Below, piece after piece: positions 1-8,624 of a stretch of DNA of 13,963 nt. Within the stretch, counting starts at the first letter, position 1. Each line of letters opens with the position of its first letter. The stretch is from assembly GCA_001598975.1 (NCBI GenBank), contig BBXU01000585.1, positions 1 to 13,963 of the forward strand, read 5' to 3'. The notes beneath the pieces were generated by a model. It was not told the origin of the DNA, searched no databases, and saw nothing but the letters and a program-made list of their open reading frames with translations. A program made the position numbers and the translations under genes. The DNA comes from Parachlorella kessleri. Lineage: Eukaryota > Chlorophyta > Trebouxiophyceae > Chlorellales > Chlorellaceae.

Positions 1-3000
1 GCCGCGTGCCCCACCCTGCTGTGCCGCAACTGAGCGGTCGTCCTGGGCAGCTGCCGTGGCAACTGTGTCGTGCTCCCTTCCACCCCCCTGCTGCTGCTGC
101 TGGGCACCTGGGTGCACAATTGCTTGCACTGTGAGGTGCACACAGCCCGGCCTGATGTACCCATCCAACCCGGCAACGCTGCCGCCAAGCCAGCCCGACA
201 CCTGCTGCCGCAGGTCTGCACCAAGCAACAGCACCCACCAAGCGCGTCAAGCATGGCTGGAAGTGGGGGCTGCATGCACGGAGACGGCCATGCCAGCCTT
301 CAAACTGGTAGACCAAATGGGAGACCCACCCCATATGTTCTGCCTTGGTGCTTGGTACCGGTGACTGTCTTTTACTTTCACACAGTGCACCTGTAAGGTC
401 ACAGCTGGCATACACGCATGCCGGGTTGGCTGTATGTCCCACACTGGCAAGGCAGCACTGGTATGACACTGAGCTGGCAGTGCCGCCGACAGCATCACCT
501 GATGGGAGCTCGTTGGGGGTGCACCCAAACAGCTTCACAGACACCTTGGTCAGCGTGGCCAGCGGGTCGGGCGGCGGCAGCGCAGCAGGCCCGCCAGGAG
601 CCACCAGGCCCGAGGCCAGCGCATAGCTGCTGGCCCCCATCGGCTGCTGCTGAGGCAAGGAAGGGTTGCTGCTGTGGGAAGGCAACGAGGGCAGGTGGGC
701 CGCCTGCTGAGCGGCTGGGTGGTCAGCAGCCAGTGGATAAGAAGCTGTGGAGTGGTGGATGTAGCCACTTGGCAGCGGCGACACTGGCTGGAATGGAGCT
801 GCCCCTGGCGACTGCCAGGCAGCGGGCACAGCGGCGCCCTCAGCATGCTGAGCAGCAGCTGGTGAGGGCGCCTCTATATCCTCCAGCAGGCTCTGCAGCA
901 GGCCAGGGTCCTCCTCCTCCAGCAGCTGCTGTGCGTGCTGCGCCTGCTGCACTGTGCCCGGCTCGCACAGCACGGCGTGGTCCGCCAGCTGTGCGCTGAT
1001 CCACTCGCTGAGGTCGTCTGCCAGGGAAGAGCAGCAGGGAGCCACAGCGCCCTGCCCTGCAAGCCCGCCCTCCAGCAGGTCAAGGTCAAAGTCCAGCAGG
1101 GGTAGCAGCGGCGAATCTGAGCGGGCAGGGCCAGCAGGCTCGCTCCCGCCGAGCGCGCCGCGTGGGCTGCCGCCAGGGGACGCCGCAGCGCCCTCGGTGG
1201 CCAATGCAGCCAGGGGGGGCGGGTCCATGGCGTCCAGCCTGGCACTGGCACTGGCCGGTGGGAGGGAGTGAGGTGCCGCCGCGGATGCCGGCTGGGGCCC
1301 GCCTGTGGGTACAACACTCGGCGTGGGCCAAGCCGCAGCCTGGCCGTCCTCTGGCAGCAGTGGGAGCAGCTGGGAGGCCTTGCAGCAGCAGGAGGCCTGC
1401 GGCAGCCCGGGCAATGGCAAGTGAGGGGCAGCAGGCGGCTCTGCCTGCGCCAACAGCGGGGCCACATTCGCGCCAGCCGCGGCCAGCCTGGCAATGCGTG
1501 CTGCCAGGCGCTGCTGCGCCCTGCTCAGGGCCGCGCCTGGCGCCGCAGCAGGAGTCGTTGAGGCCGCACCCTCCCCAGCATGTTCCTGGTCAGCTGCTGC
1601 TGCTGCAGGCGCGGGCAGCATGGTGGAGTCCATGTGGAACCAGGCAGGCTGTGTGCCACTTGGCGCCTTGGGTGGGCCTGCAGCGCCGCCGGCGTCGGCT
1701 TGACCGGGGTTGTTGCTGCTTATGCACGGGGAGGGGTCAGCAGTCTGCTCCCGCTGCTCCAAAGATCCTGTGAGCTTGCCGGTCACTTTCTGCTGAGCGC
1801 CTGCCCGCCCGGCCGGCTCGCTAGGAGCTGTGGCCTTGCCGCTAGCCTTGCGCCTGGTGGGAGAAGGCGCAGTAACACTGGCAACTTGACAAATAAACCA
1901 GGGTAGCAGCAACCAAGGCCCCCCTCAACGAGTCTCGCAATGAAACCAGCAGGGAGAGAATGTGACACGTTGCATCTCCAGAGCACAGTTCCAGCTGCCA
2001 AGCATGACTGGCCAGACCAGGCCATCCTGGAGTATTACGCTTAAGAAATAATTTCCGAAAGAGGCTCGAAACCCTTGCAAGCTTGTGCTCACCGCCACAA
2101 AGTGAAAGTACCAACCAACCTTGCAAGGGTGACGAGCAGCGCAGCAGGAATGACAGATAATATCATCACCCCACTCCGCCCCCCACCTGCGTGCGTTGTG
2201 GCGCTCCAGCTGCTTGCGGCAGGAGTGCTTGCCAGGGTCAAAGTCCGCCAGAGGGTGGCTGTGGCCGCACCGCTGGCAGAATCGCAGCTGCTCGCCGTCG
2301 CGTGAGAAGGCATCGGCCCTGATGTGCATCTCACAGATCCTGCGGTGAGTGATACAGGCAGCAACCAGGGGTTGGGGGTAGCCGTGCAGGGTGCACCCAC
2401 GACAAGGAGGTCGGCATAAGGAGAGGTGCAACAGCTGGAGCCCCGAAAGGCAAGACTAGAACCCACATCTGTTAGCTCCACTTGCCAGGTGTGTCTCAAC
2501 CGGCAGGTCATTTCAGGATAACCTCTGTCACCACGCTCTTCCTCCAGTGCAACCACAAGATGACCAGCAGAGCACGCACACTCGACAGTTCCTGTGCCAC
2601 TAACCCACACTGGCTCATGGCATCTCCCTTCACTCCCTGAATCTCCGTGCCCACCTGTTACGCTGGTGATAGTAGGTCAGCGTGCTAAGGTCCCGGTTGC
2701 ACCCATCTGCCTGGCACACTGTCCGCCTGTTGGCCAGCAGTGCCTTGCTCCTAGGCTGGGCCTTGCCGGCCCCTGGCCCTTGCCCCTGTGCCAACCGGCT
2801 GCTCTCTCCGGGAGCCCTGCCCTTCAGGCCGGGGTCAGCACCCCCGCTTGCAGCAGCAGCTGCTGCTGCTGTCACCCCAGCATGCTGCCCACGCTGCGGC
2901 GCCTCCCAGCAGTCTGTGGAGCCGGGGCTGTCTGGGTGCAAGTGGCTGGCAAGCCTGGCTGCGGCCGCGCACGGCCGAGCCACGAGCTTGCCATCAGCTA

Positions 3001-3381
3001 CTGCCGCAGTGCCGGCACTGTCACGGCGGGCGGAGTAGCGCCGCTGCTGCTGCTGCTCCTGCTTGGGTCGGGCGGTCAGGCTAGAGGGATCCCACACCCA
3101 GTCGCCCGCGTGCCACGTGCTGCCATCTCCTGCACGCGACTATCAATGCGTCGGCTCCAAAGCTATTGGGTGAACACCAGCTTTTGGGAGCTGACCGGCC
3201 CTGCACCTGAGCCTCCTAGTTGAGTTTTAGCATAAAGCAACCAGCCACCCACTTGTATCCTCCAGCCTTTCGGTATGGCGTACAGCCCGCCCCTGCCGGT
3301 TTCTGAAAGGCCAGGACACCGGGTTCACCCACCTGCCAGGACGATACTCTCCCAGGAAGAAGGCTCTTGTTTGACTGTCAT
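1..3381 (-). CDS. SBP-box (SPL-type) transcription factor, 3' end outside window
   Basis: Nuclear sequence-specific DNA-binding protein; SBP-box factors bind sites with a GTAC core. Minus-strand exons: 3381-3333, 3129-2655, 2339-2187, 1853-499 and 215-1 (continuing off the edge), all GT-AG with matching phases, 749 codons visible. The start ATG has an in-frame TAG immediately upstream and opens MTVKQEPSSWESIVLA; the next exon continues HAGDWVWDPSS. The SBP domain spans about residues 155-228. A 430-residue middle rich in Ala, Gln, Pro and Gly follows. It holds a basic helix-like stretch (about 336-355) and acidic/hydrophobic patches (LDFDLDLLEGG near 480, LLQSLLEDIEAP near 546) that could be activation segments. 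Residues 663-709 match the SPL segment ending GYIRPGCVHLTV, which in long plant SPLs precedes ankyrin repeats; that part would lie outside the window. The family is certain; exon 1 is less so. It could be of the CRR1/SPL7 copper-sensor type, but this is not provable here. Confidence 0.93.
121..544 (-). other. Conserved C-terminal SPL segment split by an intron
   Basis: The end of exon 4 encodes VSVKLFGCTPNELPS. The donor lies at 498/497 (CAG|GTGATG) and the acceptor at 217/216 (TGCAG|AC). The codon rebuilt across the 283-base intron is GAC (Asp678). It is followed by LRQQVSGWL and GYIRPGCVHLTVQA. This is the KLF...P..L...I..WL...YIRPGC module of long plant and algal SPL proteins. Downstream the frame stays open to the window edge through a Gln-run, Gly-rich stretch (QQQQQGGGREHD), so the gene continues. 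Confidence 0.92.
2187..2716 (-). other. SBP zinc-binding DNA-binding domain (two exons)
   Basis: All eight expected zinc ligands are present. The first site is Cys155, Cys160, Cys177 and His180 (motifs CQADGC and ICEMH). The second is Cys196, Cys199, His203 and Cys215 (FCQRCGHSH, then GKHSC). The basic nuclear-localisation tail, RKQLERHNARRRK, overlaps the second zinc site as in land-plant SPLs. The domain is interrupted by a 315-base intron (2654-2340) within the Arg175 codon and ends at the 2186-1854 intron within the Arg226 codon. Rejoining the exons restores the frame exactly, which supports both splice predictions. Unlike the usual land-plant form, the tail reads KQLERHNARR rather than RRRLAGHNRRR, so DNA-contact details may differ slightly. 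Confidence 0.96.
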
Positions 3382-3836
3382 CTAGCTTCCCAGCTTTCAG
3401 TGCTATGCAGGAGAGTTTAGTTGTGAGGCAAGTTGCTGTTCAATGACGACTTCGGAGAACATCAAATTCGCACCTTAGCAACCTCACAGCTTAGACTGAT
3501 TGGTTTCCGCACAGCGTTTCAGCCATCCTCGCAAGAGGGGGGAAGCGCGTGCGGGACCTGATCATAATCATCCCCCAGTACTCGTCCTGCCCCGTGTACT
3601 GCCCGTCACAGCTCGAAACGACACCCGCAACACAGCAGGGAAACTCAACTTGTAAACTATTACAGTGCTTGATGAGACACGTTGTCCAGTTGCAAATACA
3701 GTAAAGGCGAGTCAACACCCTTCAGCCAAGGTAATTTGATCAGACTGCTATTGCCTCGCTCTTATACAACGGTACCCTGCAATGGCATACGTATGTTATC
3801 GTAGTCAAGCTTTTGACTGCGACGGTCCTGGCTGAA
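3382..3836. promoter_or_regulatory. Divergent promoter between SBP factor and ubiquitin-like gene
   Basis: These 455 bases between two outward-facing start codons must contain both 5' UTRs and both promoters. I see an inverted CCAAT (ATTGG at 3499-3503) about 120 bases upstream of the SBP start, and three GTAC cores (3578, 3596, 3772), the palindromic core bound by SBP proteins. There is also a TATA-like TTATAC near 3762 upstream of the ubiquitin-like gene. The region is visibly more AT-rich than the flanking coding sequence. Transcription starts cannot be placed from sequence, and three GTACs in this length are close to chance. Confidence 0.6.
3782..3835 (+). other. Possible upstream ORF ahead of ubiquitin-like gene
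   Basis: An ATG at 3782 opens a 17-codon frame that ends with TGA at 3833-3835, one base before the main ATG at 3837 (TGAAATG). It is out of frame with the main protein. It would matter only if transcription starts upstream of 3782, which is uncertain because the TATA-like TTATAC at 3762 would put the start near or after this ATG. Confidence 0.35.
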
Positions 3837-5647
3837 ATGACTCAGGGCACCAAGACACTTGCCGTCATGAGCAAAGCCAATGACAAGGCACTGGTGGAGG
3901 CCGCGGCAGCAGAGGCTGGAGGAGGTGGTGTCTCCATGGGCAAGGTGGGCGGATCAGTTGTGCCTCAGTTGAGGTCAAGTATTGGGTCAGGGGGAGGCTC
4001 TCTTGGAGTCTAGTTCAGCCTTCCGGCGTACCACACCAGCACGGTTGCCATGGATCCCCAAAGGGGCCAGTGTCAGCCCACGGCCTTGCAGCAAGGGTGA
4101 TTGTGACGCAGCACCACAAGACGGGAAGGGGGCAACCGCGCAGCAAGAGGCTCTAGGAGTGTGGGCGCCCTCTTGTTGCTGTGCGTAAGACGACAGCTCA
4201 AGGGATGTGTGCCTGCGACGTGTAGGGTGCGTGGGACTGTGACACAAACACAGAGATTCCCCCGGAGAAGGAGGTGCGTGCAGCAGGAGGTCCGCCCTGA
4301 TGTCCTGCAAATGTGCACCAACTACCCCTACTGGTTAAGGGCTGCCCGGCCATTTCAGGCTTCGCTGTTACCTAAATTTGCCAGGCCAGGGCAGTCGCAC
4401 CGCGCACACGTGTCAAAAGCGCTTAGCCAGCTCACAGGCCTGGGGCGTGCCAGCTTTGGAGCTTGACTTGCAGCGGTCGGCCTGCTGCCCAACCTGGTAG
4501 CAGGCGTATGTGTTTGAGGAGATTGCCACGATGGACTTCCCGTACGAGGGCATCCCCACCATCCCGCCACGCAAGGACATGGACCACTTTGCCTTCTTTT
4601 GCGGCGGCTGCCGCTACCGAGTGACCGGCCACCCTGACTGGCCAGTGTCCAAGGTGGGTCGGTGGGCTGGTGTGGGTTGGGTGTGTGGGTTGGGTTGGGT
4701 GGGGGGGTGGGGGTTTCCTCTAGTCTGCTGGTTGGGCTTCACTGGGTTCTGGTTCAAGGCCTCAGGGGGGCTGGCTGTGATCTGCCTGGTGTGGAGCCTG
4801 CGGCAACCTTTTTGCAGAGCGCTTGCTGACTCATAGGCTCTGCGTGTCAGTGTGAGGATGCCCTCCGTAGGCAGCCCCAACACCCCTTCAAGCAGCAATT
4901 ACATCCACTTTCAGATGCACAGCGACCCTGGTTTCCAAAGGTGACCGGCCTTTCGCATGGGGCCTGGAGAGGCTATGCTACCCACAAACTGGTAGCATCA
5001 GGCATATCTGCTTGTCCCCTGCCACTGCGGCAGGTAAAGGAGGCCCTTTTCAAGGGCGGCATCACGCGCGCAAACAAGCCCGACGGCATCCGCAACACCC
5101 CCGGCATCCAAAACTGGCAGGATCTGGAGCTCATCTATGCCGGGCAGAAGATGGCGGACGACAAGCTGATGGCTGACTACCATGTACCCCCGGTGAGGGG
5201 CGCTGGTGTGCTGGGTAGTCTGCGCTGGGTCCTGAAGGATACTCGGGGCCAGAACATTCCCCCCCTGGGCGGCACCTTGGGAGCGTGAGGCCGCCAGGCG
5301 CCCTGCCTGAACAGCAGGGTGGGTGGTGGCTCTGCAGCCACCCACGTGAGTTGAACTGCCTTTTACACAGGAGCGGTGCGGCAGGTGGCTCGCCTGCATC
5401 CACACCGCCGACCATATGCTTGCCTTGGTTGCTTGCTTGCTTAAGGGCCACATGCCATGTTGGCACGCAAGGAGGCAGGTGGCAGCGCCCTGCCCTTGTC
5501 AAGGCCATCGGTATCAATAGAGCCACACTGTGCCCTGGCGCTCCCCTGCCTGGGGTGTGGCTGCAGGGCTGCAAGGTGATGATCGCCATCGAGCGTGCCA
5601 AGCTGGAGCTGAAGAAGCCAGAGTGCGACTCCGCCTACTGGAACTGA
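3837..5647 (+). CDS. Ubiquitin-like domain protein of unknown function
   Basis: Four exons (3837-3944, 4504-4653, 5034-5192, 5567-5647) joined by phase-0 GT-AG introns encode 165 residues. The start is the first in-frame ATG after a TAA at 3732. Residues 1-36 are Ala/Gly-rich. Residues 37-61 (AYVFEEIATMDFPYEGIPTI) form a conserved-looking linker. The ubiquitin-like fold covers about 63-150. DHFAFFCGGCRYRVTG would be the first hairpin, VKEALFKGG the helix start and DLELIYAGQKMADDKLMADY the region matching ubiquitin's LIFAGKQLEDGRTLSDY. GCKVMIAIE would be the last strand. The protein ends DSAYWN, with no diglycine, so it is unlikely to be conjugated; it resembles adaptor-type UBL proteins. A CxxC (Cys69, Cys72) lies in the first hairpin. 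An extended loop (about 96-118) separates helix and third strand. The three introns are 559, 380 and 374 bases. The fold assignment rests on motif resemblance only and the function is unknown. Confidence 0.78.
3945..4503 (+). other. First intron of ubiquitin-like gene
   Basis: The donor is AAG|GTGGGC and the acceptor GTAGCAG|GCG; both flanking codons are intact. The exon reading frame has a TAG directly upstream of the acceptor, which fixes the exon boundary. I find no further exon, RNA gene or repeat in these 559 bases. An ACACGTGT G-box-like palindrome near 4405 is probably fortuitous. Confidence 0.65.
4654..4714 (+). repeat. G/T-rich simple-sequence tract in intron
   Basis: The first 60 bases of the second intron of the ubiquitin-like gene are almost pure G and T, with many GGG runs spaced by one to three T-containing bases (TTGGGTTGGGTGGGGGGG core). 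It is a potential G-quadruplex former on the coding strand and resembles, but is not, a telomeric repeat. The rest of the intron to 5033 shows nothing recognisable. Confidence 0.7.
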
Positions 5648-6249
5648 GCCAAGGCTGGCCCAAGGCTGACCAAACCAGGCGTGGCCGACCCCTGGGCACT
5701 CACTCATGCTGCGCCACAGCAGCCTAGTGAGGTGTTGCGCAGGCTTGGGCACAGCGAGGCTGGAAAAGCCTTGCTGGGTCATGTGAGCCCACCCTGTGGG
5801 CTGCTGGCTTGTGTCAGGGACCCAGCCGGGTGTCATTTCTTGGGGACAGAGCCCCTCATTGAAGGGGTTGGCGCCAAGCATGACCAAGTGAAGCCACCGC
5901 AGCTGCAGGGACATACCTCCCGTACCCCTGACTATTTTATGCTCGCTAATGAGTTGGCCCTCAAAGCACTAACATATTCGTATGGCGTTGGGTTGCTCAT
6001 CGACTATCGCTAAGGTATTGCTGTTCACATGGTGTGAATTCTGCTCAAGCTTTGACACAGCGCCATCCACTGCAAGGGTACGCGTACATTCCTATTCCCA
6101 GATGTGTGCAGGCCTACTATTAAAGACAAGATGGAAAGAATGAAAAACAGGTGCATGTACACCTGGTCAGCATATGCAGCTATTGATGTACAGCCATCCG
6201 TTGATTGTTCTTAGGTCTAGAGCATAGCAGACTGTAGCAATGCCCACTG
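5648..6249. other. Convergent 3' region between ubiquitin-like and J-protein genes
   Basis: These 602 bases separate two stop codons that face each other, so they hold both 3' UTRs and poly(A) sites. I found no TGTAA, the usual green-algal polyadenylation signal, on either strand; ATTAAA at 6119 is the nearest variant signal on the plus strand. A short inverted repeat (CAGGTG and CACCTG around six bases, 6148-6165) lies near the middle. The right half is notably AT-richer than the left. No coding potential is convincing. Confidence 0.6.
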
Positions 6250-8124
6250 CTACTCCCCAGCACTCCCAACCCTGGCATGTGTATGCCTGACATGAACCCC
6301 TGCACCACCCTCGGCCGCCACTTGTGCGGGCCTTGAAAGGCTGCCTTCAGCAACCGCCATGTCTGCCCCAGGGTGCGTTGCGGCGGGAGGCGGGCGTGTC
6401 ATTGGCGCAGCGGCATCGCTGGCGGCGGCTGCCTCCCGGGCTTGCCGAGCTGCCCTCAGTCTGTGCAACTCGTCCCGCTGTGAACCCAGCACATCTTGCT
6501 CAATGTCCATAAACAGCTTCTGCAACACGAGAAGGCCAGCACGGGTTGGACAACGTGGACAAAAGGGAACAGGGCACAACTCACTAGGAAAGCGCTGGGT
6601 CGCAAGGCAACCACAGACAACTGCAGCCACATGGCAGCTTTAGCCAGTGGCTAAATGTTGACTCCAATGGGCTCCAGGTTACCTGATACTCGACAGTGCA
6701 GAGAGGGAGGGCACATGGAGAGACCCGCGAGGGTCGCCTGCCAAGCACCCCGTGGGGTGCTTGGCACCCACGCTGAACAGCAGGATGGAACGAGGAGCAG
6801 TCCCGCCACCCATGCACCAGCCAGCCCGTCACGATCCCAGCAGCTTACCCCCTGGTTCTGGCGCTCCCATAGTGAGGAGAAGACGGGCTCCAGCAGCGTG
6901 CCTCCACCCAGCAGCAGCACCCCCAGCCCCAGTGTCAGCACCACCTCCTGCCTGCCCATGCCGGCAAAGGACCGCAAGGCCGCCTGGAAGTCTGCAAACA
7001 CTCAGTCACAAGACGCGAATCACTCATGAGGCCTCGCTCGGGCCGCGCAAGTGCGCTGAGACAAAACCTGAGACAAAACACTGTTCTCTACAGCCCCTGC
7101 TTCAGTTGAGCTGCACCTCCTCTTCCAGTGGCCTTAGCTTATCTTGGGGAGAGAACTACTGGCTCAGAACTCAGGCAAGACTCAGGCTCATTCTGCATTC
7201 AACCCTGTCGGTCCAGTCCAGCCCAGCTCTACTCCCTGTTTGCACTACCTGCCACCCTTGCTAAAAACCAAGATGGCGTGGGGACATCAGAATTAGCTGG
7301 AAGGGGTGGGTGAGCACCGCGGGCAGCAGTGACCAACTACCACTATAAGGCAGGTCAGGGGCAGCCAGGCAAGCACCCTTCAGCCCACACAAGAGTGGAC
7401 TTACTGAAGTGCTGGCGCCGCCTGTACTGGCTGTATCCTGAGTAGCTGGTACCGCTGTAGCTGGTGCTACCGTAGCTGCCATAGGCATTTGTGTAAGCCC
7501 TCGCGCCTGCCGAAGAGCTTGCTGCTCCCGGGCCTCGAGATCCGCCTCGGTTGCGCAACAGCCGCTTGGTGTCTGCAGACGCCCGACCACAAAGCAGTTT
7601 CCGAGCACTACCAGCACACAGCAAACACTGCAAACACAACCTTTCCATGCAACCATGCTACACACTGCTGAAAGCGCTCCGAGACTTCCCACAGTGCGGT
7701 CTGCTACCTGAGGTGATAAAAAAGCCAAGCAACCCACAGCTTACCGTCCGTAAGGACCTCGTATGCCTCATTCACGGCTCGGAAGCTTGACGCAGCTAGC
7801 TTCTGGATGTGCTCAGGGGACTGCAGGTGCCTGGAGGGAGACCCTACCAAAAGGGGCTAGCTGTTTCCAACTTGAAGGGACACTTACTAACTCCACACTC
7901 TACAAGCTTCCCCAACGTCCATCACTGTCAGTCCATAGCTAAACAGTCTTGACTTGCACCTGCCGCCCTTGCATAGTTTCAGACAAACACAAGCAGTAAC
8001 CACCCTGTTCTGTGCAGACTTACTTGTCTGGGTGGTGCTGCATACAAAGCTTCCTGTAGGCACTCTTAATTTCCTCATTGGACGCAGCTCTGGACAGGCC
8101 TAGGACAGCCCAAGGGTCAGCCAT
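6250..8124 (-). CDS. J-domain (DnaJ/HSP40) protein with internal membrane segment
   Basis: Co-chaperone expected to stimulate HSP70 ATPase activity. Exons on the minus strand: 8124-8024, 7830-7745, 7572-7405, 6991-6849 and 6519-6250 (TAG at 6252-6250). All are GT-AG with matching phases and give 255 residues. The start ATG sits in CCACCAATGG, with an in-frame stop upstream and no intervening ATG. The J domain is N-terminal (about 1-70): MADPWAVLGLSRAASNEEIK, AYRKLCMQHHPDK with the essential HPD, then SFRAVNEAYEVLTDDTKR. A Ser/Gly/Tyr-rich tract follows (about 78-112). A hydrophobic segment (about 135-152, VVLTLGLGVLLLGGGTLL) is a likely single membrane span. The C-terminal 90 residues open with a charged helix-like stretch and end in Ala/Pro/Gly-rich sequence. 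No zinc finger or C-terminal DnaJ substrate domain is present, so this is a class III (DNAJC-type) J-protein. No signal peptide is visible; the target membrane is unknown. Confidence 0.92.
6722..6765. repeat. Two adjacent inverted repeats in J-protein intron 4
   Basis: A perfect inverted repeat spans 6740-6765: arms GCCAAGCACCCC and GGGGTGCTTGGC, 12 bases each, separated by only two bases. Just before it, GACCC and GGGTC (6722-6726 and 6731-6735) flank a four-base loop. Both lie in the 329-base fourth intron of the J-protein gene (6848-6520) and could form back-to-back hairpins in DNA or pre-mRNA. No function is known. Confidence 0.85.
6992..7404 (-). other. Third intron of J-protein gene
   Basis: A 413-base intron lies between the Tyr/Gly/Ser tract exon and the membrane-segment exon. 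The donor is TTCA|GTAAGT and the acceptor TTTGCAG|AC; the rebuilt codon is AAC (Asn119). I see no exon, RNA gene or repeat inside it. The exon border is supported by a clean hydrophobic segment starting 16 residues later. Confidence 0.7.
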
Positions 8125-8624
8125 TGGTGGCTTTGAAAAATTTACCAGGTGCTCAAGGTGCAAAATGTCTTGCTTGCAAAGGCGGCCGGACAATGCCACG
8201 GACAGTGAGAAATAGTCGAGCCATGTGCATCACATGTTAGCCAAGTTTGTGGCAGGGAATGTCAAGAACCCAAGACAGAAGACACAGTCATCCTAACAAG
8301 GCTGGCATGAGGGCTTTAGCTAGACCGTGTGGCCAGTCTTGAAGTCCAAGCTGGGGCCTGCTCTCACGTGCTGCGCCCTCCCTCGCGCCTCACCAGCGGT
8401 GGCCAATCGGGCAACCTAGGGCTTTCCCAAAGATCCCCAAAAGCAGCTGAATACATTGCGGTGGTGCTGGGACAAGCTTGCAGCACTCGCTGATCACAGG
8501 GCAACCACAAGTGTCGTTGCCTTGCAGCGGGTTCTCGTTTGTGCACCCAATAGCCTGCTCCTGTGAGTGTCAGGGACCCTGATGCAGTGTTCGCATTAGC
8601 ACAGCACCCACAGGGAGGTTTCAC
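8125..8624. promoter_or_regulatory. Divergent promoter between J-protein and RAPTOR genes
   Basis: The two start codons point away from each other across 500 bases, so both promoters and 5' UTRs lie here. Visible elements are a G-box CACGTG at 8365-8370 and two plus-strand CCAAT boxes (8403-8407 and 8547-8551). No canonical TATA box and no clear heat-shock element (alternating GAA/TTC) were found. A five-codon upstream ORF begins at 8582, before the RAPTOR start. Transcription starts cannot be located from sequence. Confidence 0.6.

Noticed and set aside
418..999. Long plus-strand open frames opposite the SBP gene
   Set aside because: They are antisense shadows of GC-rich exon 4, with compositionally biased Pro/Ala/Arg/Trp translations and no family resemblance.
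874..1494. 206-codon minus-strand frame overlapping SBP exon 4
   Set aside because: It is out of frame with the exon that joins both conserved SBP segments, and its Trp/Arg/Cys-rich composition is typical of a shifted repeat-rich frame.
3126..3129. ATG at 3126 (minus strand) as the SBP start
   Set aside because: It is out of frame with the SBP domain and meets a stop within 17 codons, while the upstream exon at 3381-3333 joins in the correct phase.
3491..3718. 75-codon minus-strand frame in the shared promoter region
   Set aside because: It lacks any recognisable motif and sits in AT-richer spacer upstream of the SBP start; not supported as a gene.
3782..3790. ATG at 3782 as the true start of the ubiquitin-like gene
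   Set aside because: Its frame stops at 3835 before the main coding frame. An alternative using the GTATGT at 3791 as a donor would need an unseen acceptor.
4404..4411. ACACGTGT G-box-like site
   Set aside because: It is inside the first intron of the ubiquitin-like gene, and a single eight-base match is not enough to call a regulatory site.
4654..4714. Interstitial telomere-like repeat (TTGGG)
   Set aside because: The units are irregular and do not match the green-algal telomere repeats TTTAGGG or TTTTAGGG.
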